This document shows, in pieces, positions 1 to 12,010 of a DNA stretch of 64,000 bases. The first letter of the stretch is position 1; each line of letters opens with the position of its first letter. Both the position numbers and the translations under genes were made by a program. This DNA is from Sphagnum compactum. Its lineage: Eukaryota; Bryophyta; Sphagnopsida; Sphagnales. The notes beneath the pieces were generated by a model that was not told the origin of the DNA, made no database searches, and saw only the letters and a list, made by a program, of their open reading frames with translations. Location: positions 7,883,207 through 7,947,206 of the forward strand of contig OZ234496.1 of the NCBI GenBank assembly GCA_965153455.1, in the 5' to 3' direction.

Positions 1-1900
1 TATTTCGGCTAAAGTGTTAAACTTGTTAAACACCCCATCTAGAAATGCATAAGCAATTCTTTCATTGTTGTGATTTAGTAATGGCACCAATTTTAATCAC
101 TTTGATAAGTGTTCAATCATAACCAAAACATATTGTACTTATGTTAGTCTATCAAGCTCAATGGGCTAGCAAAATCCAAAATCCTTCAATACTCAAGTTC
201 CATGATGGGTAATGATTGAAAGTGAGGCGTAGGTGCATTGAATGATGCCCAAACTTAGTCACACACCATACGTAGAAAATTGTTGGACCTACAGTTGCAT
301 CCGTGCCACCAATATTGCACCTAGAGTAAACTATAGGTTTAGTGGACCCCAAAATGGCCCAACTTTTCATGAGCATGTTGTTTAAGGCATTCACATTGTT
401 CTAGATGATACACTACATATGTTTGTCCATTTCTTCACACATGTAGGAGGGAATTACATTCGCATTTGAACTATTGGGTCCTATGCGCAATTCGGTCACA
501 TCCCTTGGGTGTTAATTCAATTAGAATTTCACATGTTTGTAAATATGCAATGACAAATGCATCAACATGTGTATATTTAGGGCATGTCACCTTTTGGTTC
601 AATGTCCACATCACAAGAATCGATATTACCCATGTTCATTTAGGATACATCCCAAAACACCCCAACAAGGTACATAGGTAGGCAAAGGCATGCCATCTTA
701 ATATAACTTTCAAATATGTATTTCCATGTTAATGAGCCCCTATGGTATCCTCTTCAGTAGAACTTGGGTTCCAACTTAACTTGCTAGCATCTCAATTAAC
801 CCTACTACCATGATGAATTATGTCAAAATCATATTCCTACAAAATAAAATCCCACCTGGTTAACTTCCTTATGAGGTGATTTGATTCCATCAAAAAATTG
901 AATGGTTGGTGGTCTCGAACCAATATAAATAGACTACCATAAAAATAACATTAAAATAATAAAATAACCCAAACAATGGCAAAGTATTCACCTTCATACA
1001 TGAGCTATACTTTGTTTTTGTGTTTTTGTTGGACCAACTAACATAAACCACCACAAATTTTCAACCATTATCATCAAGTTAGTTAAGTACCAATTCTAAT
1101 CAATCCACATGCAATTGGAAAGGTCACCCTCAAATGGATTACCACAAAATGGACATAGAAGTGAGTTAAACCTTCAATTCTTCAAAGGCCTATTTTCATG
1201 CTTCATCCCAAATGTATTCTTTTTCAATCCTTGTCAACTAAGTCAAAGGTTTGGTGATGTTATTACATATTTTAACAAAATGTTAATAATAGTTACACAA
1301 GTCCGAAAATGACTAACATTCAATGGCTAAGGAACATGCGAAATGACCTTGACCTTGGCCTTGTGAAACCCCAATCCTTCATGTGACCTACGTACTCCAC
1401 TTGAGTATGAAAAAAAATTGCACTTGCCAAAATGTAATTTAAAGTTGTGTTCCTTAAGTTGATCAAACACCTCATGTAGGTGTTGCATGTGATCCCCTTG
1501 AGTTAGGTTAAATATCATAATATCATCAATGTAACATCTAACAAAACTAAGACCTATTAACATTCGGTCCATAACTTGTTGGAATTTTGCAAGGGCATTT
1601 TTCAAACCAAAAGCAAGAACTACCATTGATACACATAATTCTTCCCATTCACATCTATCCCCCAAAATGTCATTTTAACTTTGGCACCTTTTATTAATGG
1701 CAACTAATGGTAGCCATAGCACAAGTCCAACGTTTTTTAAACCTTGACATGCTCAAGGGCATCAACAATTTCCTCTGGTAAAGGCATGCCATATATAGTA
1801 GAAAAATCCATGTCTTATGTAACCACTAGCTAAATAATTGGTAGTCCTCAACAATTAAAAGAACAATTATGAACCATATTTGCAACTATCCACCTTACAT
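1..1900 (-). mobile_element. Ty3/gypsy retrotransposon pol relic
   Basis: Degenerate pol of a Ty3/gypsy LTR retrotransposon read on the minus strand. At 1327-1665 the translation has the reverse-transcriptase stretch FGLKNALAKFQQVMDR, followed by the catalytic-loop form CYIDDIMIF. Around 770-870 the minus strand gives an RNase H tail resembling YDFDIIHHGSRVN. At 1-150 it gives an integrase-core-like stretch (YVLVMIEHLSKWLKLVPL). The order RT, RNase H, integrase on one strand is the normal gypsy order. Stops and frameshifts interrupt all parts, so it cannot make polyprotein. No LTR is recognisable inside the window and the left part runs off the edge. The family call is confident; the ends are not known. 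Confidence 0.8.
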
Positions 1901-3822
1901 GGCAATATTTGTAGTTGCAATTTAGTTGTTTTTACAACTAATGGATGCAATTCTAAATTGTTTCTAAATTGCATCCAACATTTGATGATCATTATTCATC
2001 AAACAATATGTTATAGTTTATTGAATGGATGTTTAGCATGATGTGAACAGGTGGTCATATTATGTATGTTTGGGTTAAAGATGTAAAGTTGATAAAACAA
2101 CTAAACAACAATTGTGACATGATGTCGAATATAATTTACAAATAATATATATAATATGTTGATGATGTGGTGGTTGATATGCCTATAATTTACACATAGA
2201 TTCTAATCTAGTCATTTTATAATCACATCCAAGTTATAAGTATATGATGTGGATATATTGGTGAATATTACATGGCAATCTAAGTTGTACTTTATGTCCA
2301 CATGGAACCTAAAAATTAATGAATTTTTTTTTCAATTTGTTTTGTGCAAATGTGTACATAACAACCACATGTAGCAAAAATATCAAGGAGCTATTATTGT
2401 GTTATCTTCATATGGATATATCTAGTTGTTTTGGGATTATTTTTTAGTAATTGTCAAATGATTGATTGATTTAACTAGTAAAAGTTAATACATGGATTCA
2501 AAAATCATGGAGGTCATTAATGTTTCCCATGAATTTCCTTAGAAAAGAGAAAAAAAGGAATGAACCAACTTTCTTTTCATGTTCACATATTTGAATCAAA
2601 ATTTTCATTTAAATATGACTTCATATTGATCATGTCATATGCATTATCTAATATCCTAGTACCATCCATACAATTAGATGTAACACTTATGTTGTCCAAA
2701 TTTTAATCATCATTCATGTGTGTCACATCAATTACATTGAACCACGGCTAAATTCTAAACAATCAAGTAGGATTTAATTTGAGAAATGGAACATAATTTG
2801 GTAGAAGACATCTTGGTCAAAACCTTGAAAATGCTAAAAGATTTTCACCATGGACGACAACTCAATTATCCCCAGTAAAAACATTGTATAGATGGTGGTG
2901 TAGGTAGCCTTGTTGGTGCATTGAGTCCTTTAGTTTCCATTGTTATAATGAAGACATCATCTACATCTGCAACATATTAGCAGGAGTGAGCTTCCTTGGG
3001 TAAGAGTACCTTTTAACCTAGTTGTTTGCCATCTAAGAAAAAACTTGTGTAGTTTGGGAAGGAAATATGAATGGTTTTTGGAAGACAAGCTTGATGTGTG
3101 CTTGAAATTGACAACCAAAAATCTTGCATCATCTTTAATATATGTGTTACTACCTTGATTATATATACATTTTATTCACTCACATCTAAGTAGTATGAGA
3201 AGGGTGTTAGCAAGCCCATAATCTAGTTGCATGATGTCCTTGATCATTCCAACATAGTTCATATGAATGGTTTTTGTATCAACATTAAATTGCTGAAGCA
3301 TTCAAGCAACATCACTATCAAATGTTTGCAACAATTTATCCTATGGTCCAAGACACATGAATGATTTCCATAGGCTTTTGCTTTAGCATATCTTATAGCT
3401 GAAAGCCCATGTTTAGCGGACAATAAATCAAATTTATGGGTCATTAGGATTATTTGCCTCTATGTCATGTGCACATACAACATCATGAACCCAATCTAGG
3501 AATGATGGCAATGTGTTTCCATTAATGGCTTATCACTCTTCCCATTTCCTACAAACAATCATAAGAAGTTATAACAAATTCAAGAATCATCTGCATCAAT
3601 GTGATAAAAAGGAAATTTGAAATCAAGTACTATAAGGCAAAAACTACAAACTTATAATTAAAAGAAATTGTAACAAATTTGTGATTTGACCTTAGCCAAG
3701 GAGCCATGATTGTAATGTTCATTAAAACATATCGGTGGGCCATGTCACATAGGGCTAGACTAAAGGTGAATTTTTATTATCTCCTTTAAGAATCATTCCA
3801 AAATCCCTTTTTTTTATTCATC
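1900..3822. other. AT-rich spacer, no gene recognised
   Basis: No reading frame here resembles a known protein convincingly. Around 2930-3000 the minus strand gives a short VADVDDVFIIT stretch that looks like a reverse-transcriptase active-site box, but its surroundings are too decayed to classify. Probably old transposon DNA lying between the gypsy and CACTA relics. Confidence 0.5.
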
Positions 3823-6400
3823 CTATATTTTGCTTTTCACAACTTGAAACCTTTGCAAATACTTAGTGACAAAACCAAGGCATTCATCATAGTTATAACT
3901 TTTTGCCACTGATCTTTCAATTTGGGCCATGTTAGGGATGTATTTTATGGTTTTCATGTAATGTTTTATAGGGTACATCCACCTTATGGTCAAAATATGG
4001 CACATAAGTTTCATTCCGCAACAAGATGAAGAATTGAATGTGTCATGATAGTGAAAAAAAATGAGGGAATCCATCTCTATCAAACTAACAGTTACAACAA
4101 CATTTAAGTAGAAAAAATCAATGTTAACAAGGTTCCACACTTCGTTGCAAATGTGCCTATATACCAAGGACAAATGCACATGTTGGCCATTATGGGGTTT
4201 GGTGCCATGAATCCATGCAAGGTTAATGATAATACTTGTACTTGTTGCATTAAAATGTGGTAGTTATGAGACTTGAGGCCACCAAATGTTCATCTATTTG
4301 TAAATATACTCAATCACGAAAGTCACATATCTAGATGGAGTTTTTAATGCTTCAAGGGTTGAACAAAAAAATCAAATTCGAAGGTTGTCAAAATAAAAGG
4401 TGTAGTTGGTTTCAAGAACTTTCCTAATCTTCTTGGGTTAAAAGTCAAACACAAGTGTTGATGCAAGCATGTACATTGTAAATCTCATTTCATTTTCATA
4501 ACGTCCTTGTCTCTAGTAATGGTTTTTAGATTTTTTTGCCCAAGTTTTTTTCACGATGCATTACATCTAGAGTATTCATAATTAAAAGATACCCAAAATT
4601 GTACATACCCAACAAAATGAATCAAATCCCCATATTTACAAAAAATGTTCCATGAACTTTTGACCTAAAATATTTATATATTACCATGTTGGAATTGACT
4701 TGGACACACCTAAAGTGCATAGGTAGCTAATCATCTATAGACAGTTGCAAACCTACCTCAATAAAATAAGCAAAATGATGTGTTAAAAACATCTTGGACA
4801 AATTAAACTTAAGTGTATTATTATGAACACAAAAATGGTACGTGTTCCCATTTGTTATATTGGTTGACTATTAGCCAACAAATTAGGAAACAATGCCTTG
4901 CATAAACTAAAAATTGCATGAACATTCCCACATTAACTCTTAGTTGATTCAATAAGATTGCCTTAATATAAATCTTGGTTCACCTTCCAATAAAAAATTC
5001 CTTTACTTCACCCCATGACCTTTCGATGGGTATGCTTGAGTGCCTTCATTATGTCCATCCAACTCCAACTTCGCCTTCATTTCTACTACCCCCTTTAGTT
5101 GTTTTTCAACATTGACAGTTACATGTTTGTTCCAAAATTCAAGTTGGCCATTAAAATGTGCTTTCATGCCATCTGTTATATAGGGTGGCCATGAGGTAAC
5201 CATTTTCATGCTTTTGGATATACAATGTTTTCCAAGTTTTGTGGAATGAACACCTACAAGTTGAGGTCCACATGGGGGACAAGCCACATACCCTTGATGT
5301 GCAAAACCTTTGATAACCTTGTAACTAGCTTGAAGTTGTGTATTGTCCAAAGCACCAACACCTTCAATGTGATTGTTCTTGATCCTTGTGGTCACAACAC
5401 ATCACAACCATGGAATATTTTTCACGACAAATTTTATTCATCTAGCAATGGTTGAAGATATGTATTGAAATTGGTAGATGTGATTGATTATTTTTTTAAT
5501 ATTAATAAAGTTAACATGATAAATAAATTTTTCATTGTTAAGTTCCATGATGGTATGTTGTAGTTCAATAGCAAAATAGGCCAAATAGACCACATTTTAC
5601 CTATGTAATTTGATAGGGTTCACACCATCTATAGCAAACACAAGGTGGAAATTTTGTGGCTTTTAAGCAAAATCTAGCCATAGAGAATGGACATAGTTCC
5701 ATGCCTTTGAATCACAAGGGTGGTGAACCAATCCATTGAAGCTTTGGTTTTTTTAATGCTAAACCATGAGCTCTAAAATGTGTGTTATGTACATCCTTTG
5801 GAATCTTGGGATGATAAAAAAATGTTTAAACACCTTGACATGGGATGTTTTATTCTCCTCATCTTTGTACTTACAACTTCCACATCTAAGGTAGCGAAGT
5901 TCATCAGCCAACTCTTTCTTGAAAAACACACATCCTATTGGACATGCATGGATATTTTGATAATTTAACCCTAAATTTCTCATCAATGACTTGGGAGCAT
6001 GGTAGTTGATATGCAAACAATTGCCTACTAATAACAAATGTTGTCATGTAATAATGTGAATAATCCATTGCATAATTTATTTATCACTCCATGAACTATG
6101 CACAAGCTCATTAACAATATATTGGTTGCAACCAATTCAGTTGACCTTGAGCCTTGGTAGAGTTAGGCTCCAACATCTTTTAAAGTTGTTGGGTCGAATG
6201 TAATGTTGTTTCCATCATCCATAATTCCCCATCTCCTAGAAATTGGCGATTTGTTGTAGTAATTCCTCTTCATCATTAGAACTATTGTGATCATTGTCCA
6301 CCTTTTTTCAAGATTATCAACAACTTCAAATGCAACCCGCATTTGTTCATGCACCATTTCCAAACTAAGAATATTTCTAGCCCCTAGTTCACAATTAGGT
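3823..6400 (-). mobile_element. CACTA (En/Spm) element relic with Tnp2-type transposase pieces
   Basis: Three separated minus-strand fragments line up in order with a plant CACTA Tnp2 transposase. At 5759-6037 there is a stretch with CPIGCVFFKKELADE, a later CGSCKYKD, and then VKVFKHFFIIPRFQRMY, as in the Tnp2 N-terminal zinc-ribbon region. At 5003-5395 a KGFAHQGYVACPPCGPQ stretch matches the 'kGy.ACP.C' block. At 3823-4179 IRWMYPIKHYMKTIK followed by ECLGFVTKYL matches the DUF4218 domain downstream of Tnp2. Stops and frameshifts break every part. 6163-6363 may be the amino-terminal end. No CACTA terminal repeats were found. It is inactive. Confidence 0.75.
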
Positions 6401-7190
6401 TCTATGGGCCCCTCAAAGGTAGGGTCATTTGCTTGTTCAAATCTAATTTTGTAACATACTTTGAATTTCCACCTCTAAGTCAATCTCCATTGTATCATGT
6501 TCATTCCTTCCTAGGATTTTAAATGCTTCCTCCCATTCATCATATGAGGAATCCCTTTCCCCATGCCCCTTCCACGGTTGAGGAGTTTGGGTGTGGATGT
6601 AGAGCTCTCTCTTAAAGAAATGGTGTGGAGTAGTACTAGAGATGAGAGAGTAGTCGGAGAGATGTTGTACTTGTGTTTTGGAACAATGGAAAAAATGATT
6701 GAAGAACTTTCATGTACTTTGTGTGAGTGTATTCCGTGAGTAAAAAGGGAGGTAGTCTAGGGTTTTAGGGTTTAGTATTTTCTGCGTTCCTTCTATTACC
6801 AATGCTAAGAATGTAGAAAAGGATTCAATTTCTGAAGTAGGAAGGTAGTTACTTTCCAGTCCCTGGTATGTAGTTTGCTCATTGTGGATAGTTCCTTCTT
6901 TCTCTTCGCCATTGAAGTAGTTTATATAGTCTGGAAGGTAGGTCTATCATTAGAGGACAAACTCTACCGTATTTTTTCTTCTCTTTGTGGGAACACTCTG
7001 CAATTACTTGAGTAGTAGTTTTAGTAGAGTTAGCGAGTGAGGATAACTCTATTCAAAGGGAGAAAGACTCTAGATGTCATTCCCTCGGCATTACTTCCTT
7101 GGGGACTGTAATGTTCGACGGCCGCAATTCCACCCCTTTACAACAAGTTCAAGATATTCCATAGTTTTGGATATTAAACCTAGTTGTGGT
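6400..7190. other. Spacer, nothing recognised
   Basis: No coding similarity or RNA gene seen. Composition shifts from AT-rich transposon-like DNA to a more mixed sequence. Confidence 0.4.
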
Positions 7191-7465
7191 CTCAAATAAA
7201 TATGGTGATTTTGAGACTCCAGGATCACTCTTGTGTGTTTTTCAGATTTCTAAATGTGTTTATGTAGTTTTGCATATTGTAATTTTTCTTTGCGAAGTTG
7301 TCCTCTCAAATCACCAAAAATTTGATGTCACCAAAATTTGGTGATTTGGGATTCTAGAACAACTCTTGTGCGTTTTCCAGATTTCTAGGTGTGTTTATAT
7401 AGTTCTGTAATTTGTCTTTGCATATTTTTGTGTGTTTTTGGGACTTGGATTCTTACATTTTGTTT
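7190..7465. repeat. Two-copy imperfect tandem repeat, about 130 bp
   Basis: A block beginning near 7203 (GGTGATTTTGAGACTCCAGG) and running through CAGATTTCTAAATGTGTTTATG is repeated from about 7338 with substitutions (GGTGATTTGGGATTCTAG, then CAGATTTCTAGGTGTGTTTATA). Both copies end in a T-rich tract. No coding role visible. Confidence 0.6.
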
Positions 7466-7597
7466 CATGTTTCCAGGTGAGCTGATGTTTTGGTTTGGGT
7501 TATGATGTGCCGGGTATGAAAAGTTATTGCTATTTGATGTGTTGCTGGTGGATAGTAACAAATGTAGGTATCGATGTGGCAGCGCACGACAATGTTC

Positions 7598-8166
7598 TTA
7601 ACATGAATTACTTAACATATTTTCAACCCAATTGCAATTCTCCAATGGAAAGTGCAAGAAGCAAGGCTCAAATGCTAAAAAGGTGGCATCTGTCATTTTG
7701 ATGGGAACATATGTTCATTTAAACCAGAAGGTTCCCAACATTTGAAAAATGTTCCCAACATTAATTACCTACATATTTCGAGCCCCTGTTGCAACCCTCC
7801 AACGGAAAGTGCAAGAAACAGGGCTCAGATGCTAGAAGGCGACATCTGTTACTGTTATGGGAACATGTGTTCTTTTTGACTAGAAAAAGTTCCTTACATA
7901 TGAAATGTTCCTAAAACATTTAAATTACATACATATCTTCAGTCTAGTTGCAACTCTCCAATGGAATGTGCCTGTCCATGCAGCAAGAAACAAGGCTCAA
8001 ATACTAGAAGGCAACATCTATCACTTTTATGGGAACATGTGTTCTTTTTGACTAGAAAGTTCCTTGCCTATGAAATGTTCCTGGCATTAATTACCTACAT
8101 ATTTCCAGTCTAGTTGCAACTCTCCAATGGAAGGTGCTTGTCCATGCAGCAAGAAACAGGGCTCCA
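7598..8166. repeat. Tandem array of about 160-bp units, 3.5 copies
   Basis: Units start near 7598, 7758, 7916 and 8082. Each carries an 'ATTAATTACCTACATAT' block, a 'GTTGCAACTCTCCAATGGAA' block, 'GCAAGAAACAGGGCTC', a 'GGCGACATCTGT' block and 'GGGAACATGTGTTC'. The third and fourth units share an extra insert (CTTGTCCATGCAGC) that the first two lack, so the latest duplication copied unit 3 to 4. No open frame is conserved between units. Confidence 0.8.
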
Positions 8167-8638
8167 TTTGACTGGCTCTCTCCATTAGGCTTTTAGCATA
8201 CTGTGATCACAGCAGCCTAATGGAAAGAGAGGCTATAATAAGGGGGCCAGATCTGGCATGACGATGAAGAAGTGGGAATCGTAGACCAGTTGTTGTTCCA
8301 TCTTTAGCACTGGACAGCCAAGCCAAGCATCTGTGCAAATAGGAAAAAACAAACTGGAATGCTTTAGGTACGGTTGCTCAAAACAAAAGTTGAAGCTCAA
8401 GCTCAAAAGCTTCAAGGAATGAAGGTCAGGGAGCTGCTTCTTCTGGCAAGCTCATCAGCATCCCAAAATCTGTCCTCCACATGCCCACAAACAAACCCAA
8501 AACAGCAAACTCCTTGAATTGAGCACAGTGCACTCACTACTATTGCCAATAGCAGTTTTGCTCCAAGAATCTCCAGAAACAGCAGGAAACAGCCAACAAC
8601 AACAACAACACACAAAAGTTGGTGCAGACGCCAAAAAA

Positions 8639-8702
8639 CTTGCATATATAGATAGCAGAGAGATGGAGAGGGAGACAGGAGAGAGACAGAAGAGAGATAC
8701 AC
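8639..8702 (+). promoter_or_regulatory. Candidate core promoter and GA-rich leader of the receptor kinase
   Basis: A TATATAGATA box at about 8645-8654 lies about 420 bp before the start codon of the downstream receptor-kinase gene. A GA-rich tract of about 40 bp (8656-8699) follows it, like the GA/CT-rich initiator regions common in plant promoters. This is inferred from spacing and composition only. The leader to 9065 would be about 380 nt and has several short upstream ATGs. Confidence 0.35.
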
Positions 8703-9030
8703 TTGGCTCAGCGCCATCTTATTAATAATTGCAAGCTTTTTGGACTCATTCCATCTTCATTCTTAAAATGGGTTCCTGCAATTTGCATTCTTGTTCCAGA
8801 AATAGCAACCAGAGTTGCTGCTGCAGAAGTGGGTTTTTGTTGGTTGTTTCTCGTCACAGAGATTCTTCTTCCTTCTTCCTTTGCTGCACTTCACTGTTGT
8901 CATTGTTTGCTTGTTTACAGAATTCCATAGCTGCTGGAGTGGAGTGTTCTTTTTCTTTTTCTTTTTATTGTTTTCCTGGGTTTTGTAATTGCGGAAGAAA
9001 TCCACAGCAGACAAAATTCAAGCGACAAGA

Positions 9031-9060
9031 ATGATGAATGCGAGGAGGAGGAGCAACTAG
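9031..9060 (+). other. Upstream open reading frame (9 codons)
   Basis: ATGATGAATGCGAGGAGGAG begins a nine-codon frame (MMNARRRSN) that stops at 9058-9060. The stop is five nucleotides before the probable start codon of the receptor kinase at 9066. An uORF ending this close normally limits initiation at the next ATG, so it may dampen translation. That effect is inferred. Confidence 0.5.
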
Positions 9061-9065
9061 GAGTG

Positions 9066-11372
9066 ATGATGGTGGGGCGGCAGCTCAGCAGAAGAAGAAG
9101 AAGAAGAAAAAGAAGCGTGATCAAGCCACCTCTTTCCAGGCTTAGGACTACTACTGTAGTGAGGAGCATTGATGCAGGAGAGATCGTCAAGGATGTTTTT
9201 CAACCTCGAGGAGAAGGAGGAAGATTTAATTCAGTTGCAGTAGAAGTAGTAGGAGCTGGAGCAGCGCCATTGTTATTGTTATTGTTGTGTTTGCTCCTGC
9301 TGAGTTCTTCTCCATCTCCGGTGCATGCAGCAACCACACAGTGGGTGGTGGGAGGAGACACGAATCACTGGGGCTATCCTCCCAATGTCACACTCTTGGG
9401 CTACCCACCCACCGTGCAATGGTACACGGACGTCTGGGCAATGCAACAGCAATTCCAAGCTGGCGACTCTTTGGGTATGTACGTATGTTTGGCTATGTGA
9501 TGGCATGCATGCTGCTGATCTTCACAGCTTGCTTGCTCCTCATCTTGCAGCACTCCTGCTCCTCGTGTCTTCTTCAATCTTGACTTGTGGGTTCAGTAAG
9601 TTTTTGCATTTCGGTTGGCTGATGTTGTGCATTGTAGAGAAATGGTGATGATGTGCAAGAAATGGGTCTTCTTCTGATGTTGTTGTTGTGTTTCTTCTTC
9701 TTCTTCTTCTTCAGTGTTCATCTTCAAGACAGGATTTCACAGCGTGCTGCAATTCGGGAACAGTCTTGACTACACCAACTGCAATCTTGGGAATGCCATC
9801 GCCTTGTACGAAACCGGAGACGATGTGGTCCCCTTGCCTACTCCTGGCACATACTACTTCGGATGCGGATTCGAAAGACATTGCTCCGAGTACTTCATCA
9901 AGCTCAAGATCAACGTGGTCTCCGCGGCAGCTCCAGGACCTCTTGCATCAGCAGGAGGAGGAGGAGCTTCCCCAGCACCATCACCAGATCAGTCTCTTGG
10001 GGCGTGTACTGGTGTAACTGCTGCAGGGGGATGCATCCCAACAGCTCTCAAGAGTGGTAGTGCCAGCAGCGTGGGTGTGATTGCAGGATGTGTCGTAGGA
10101 GCAGCTTGCTTGCTTCTAGTGGCAGGAATTGCTGCAGTAGTGGTGGGCAAGAGACGAAACCACCACAAGCAGCTGCTGAGCAGAACCAAGAGTCGTCGTC
10201 ACCACATTGGTGCGTCGCTTGGAGCTGCTGCCATGGGTAGTGGTGGGATCGGCTTCCTGGATGGTCCTCGCATGTTCACGTACAAGGAGCTGAGCATGGC
10301 GACCAAAGGCTTCAGCTCCAGCTTCTTGCTGGGTCAAGGAGGATTTGGGTCGGTCTACAAAGGGGTGTTGCGCGACAACAACACTTTGGTTGCAGTGAAG
10401 CAGATTGCCAAAGACTCAAGACAAGGAGCAGCAGAATTCCTAGCTGAAGTTTCCATCATCTCCAAGATCCGCCATCGCAACTTGGTTCGTTTACAAGGGT
10501 GGTGTCAAGAAGGTGAAAAGCTCTTCATTGTGTATGATCACATGCACAATGGCAGCCTTGACAAGTTCCTCATCCCGGAAGAAGAAGAAGATGGAAGAGG
10601 AGGAGGAGCAGCAGCAGCAGCAACAACAGTAGCAGAGCGTCCAATCCTGTCATGGAGCCAGAGATACAACATCCTGTGTGGTGTAGCTGCAGCTCTGGCA
10701 TACTTGCATGAGGAATGGGAGCAATGCATTCTTCACAGAGATATCAAGCCCAGCAATGTGCTTCTAGACTCCAAGTTCAATGCCTACTTGGGGGATTTTG
10801 GCATGGCACGGCTGCTGGAGCACAGCAAGAAGGCACACACAACTTTTGTTGCTGGGACCATGGGCTACTTAGCACCTGAGCTTCCGCATACCCGAAAGGC
10901 AAACACAAAGACAGATATCTTCAGCTTTGGGGTTCTGATGCTGGAGGTGACTTGTGGGAGACGACCCTTTGATCCAAACCTTCCTGAAGAGGAGGTCTAC
11001 TTGCTGGACTGGGTGTGGTCTCTTCACCAGAGTTCCTCTCTCCCTTTGTGTGTGGATCCGAGACTGGTGGAAGCTTATGACCTGATGCAAAGCAAGCTGG
11101 TGCTGCAGTTGGGTCTTCTCTGTAGTCACCCGGATCCGGATTCTAGACCCAGTATGCGGTTTGTGCGCCAAGTGCTCTCTGGGGATATTTCCCTTCCCTC
11201 TCTTCCTGCTTCCAAGCCTGAGATCTCCTATACCTGGAAAAACACAGGCCTTATCACTGGTGGTGGTGTTGGTGGTGTACTACCCATCAGGGAGTCAACT
11301 TCTATGGTTGGTTCTGAGCCAGCTTCTTCTTTGGATTCCCAGGATCAAAGGCTCATGGATGTCTCCATTTGA
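9066..11372 (+). CDS. Phytocyanin-domain receptor-like kinase
   Basis: Two exons, 9066-9474 and 9715-11372 (intron 240 bp, GTATGT...TTCAG), give 688 aa. Residues 1-65 are Arg-rich and 66-88 are a Leu-rich hydrophobic core ending SPVHA, probably a late signal peptide. Residues about 89-206 form a phytocyanin (cupredoxin) domain starting TTQWVVGGDTNHW. Candidate copper ligands are His145 (GFHSVLQF), Cys159 (YTNCN) and His192 (ERHC). A Pro/Ser/Gly stalk, a transmembrane helix (about 255-280) and a kinase domain follow. The kinase has LGQGGFGSVYKG, VAVK, HRDIKPSN, DFG and APE, so it looks active and of RD type, and is closest by eye to L-type lectin RLKs. A low-complexity Glu/Gly/Ala insert splits the kinase near residue 430. 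The intron sits at the position usual in phytocyanin genes; the kinase part is intronless, as in lectin RLKs. The domain fusion is read directly; the ligand and function are unknown. Confidence 0.9.
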
Positions 11373-12010
11373 TTCAAGCTTTTTTGCATGTAAGTGTAAT
11401 CATCAGATGTCTTTTTGTCTCTTGCAGTCTGAGCTCAGATATCATTGCATAGTATCCCAAAACTCTGTGTGCTGCTGCTGCTTCAAATCCCTTGCTTCAA
11501 ATACAGCTGCATGCATGATGGGTGTACCCCATTTGATTCAAGGTTGCAGATCAGATGTTTCTTGCAAGAAAGAGAGTATATTCCATGTCCAAAAATTCTG
11601 TGTGCCACTTCTAATCCTTTCTTCAAAATCAGCTGCATACATGATGGATGTATCCATTTGATTCAAGCTTGCAGATCAGTTGTTTCTTGCAGGAGAGAGA
11701 GTACTATATTCCCTGTCCAAAAACTCTGTGTGCTGCCTGCTTATAATCCTTACTTCAAATTCATCTGAATATTTATGTATTGATTTGATTCAAGCTTGCA
11801 GATCATATGTTTCTTGCAGGAGATTGAGTATATTCCATATCCCAAACTCTGTGCACTACTAGCTTCAAATTCTGTTGCGTGCATGATGGGTGTATCCAAA
11901 TTGGATTCAAGCTTGCAGATCAGAGTCTCTTGCAGGAGATCAGTGTATTCCATATCCGAAAATTTTGTGCACTGCTTCTAATTTTGCTTCAAATTCACCT
12001 GCATGCATGC
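11363..12010 (+). repeat. Five-copy tandem repeat (about 116-164 bp) covering stop codon and 3' UTR of the RLK
   Basis: The anchor TTGATTCAAGCTTGCAGATCA recurs near 11369, 11533, 11658, 11785 and 11901. Each is followed by 'TTTCTTGCAGGAGA', 'ATTCCATATCC', 'AACTCTGTGTGCTGCT' and 'GCATGCATGATGGGTGTATCC'. The first unit contains the last codons and stop of the kinase (GATGTCTCCATTTGA), so the end of the protein lies in the array. The same 'ATGGATGTATCCATTTGA' phrase appears in unit 3. Confidence 0.85.

Noticed and set aside
2930-3010. VADVDDVFIIT on the minus strand, like a reverse-transcriptase YxDD box
   Set aside because: Flanking frames are too broken to place it in LINE, copia or gypsy; left as spacer.
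8412-9190. Overlapping frames on both strands upstream of the receptor kinase
   Set aside because: Leu/Ser-rich low-complexity translations of GA/CT-rich leader DNA, without family similarity.
11161-11981. Frames across the 3' region of the receptor kinase
   Set aside because: They repeat the same peptide because they translate the tandem array; no independent gene.
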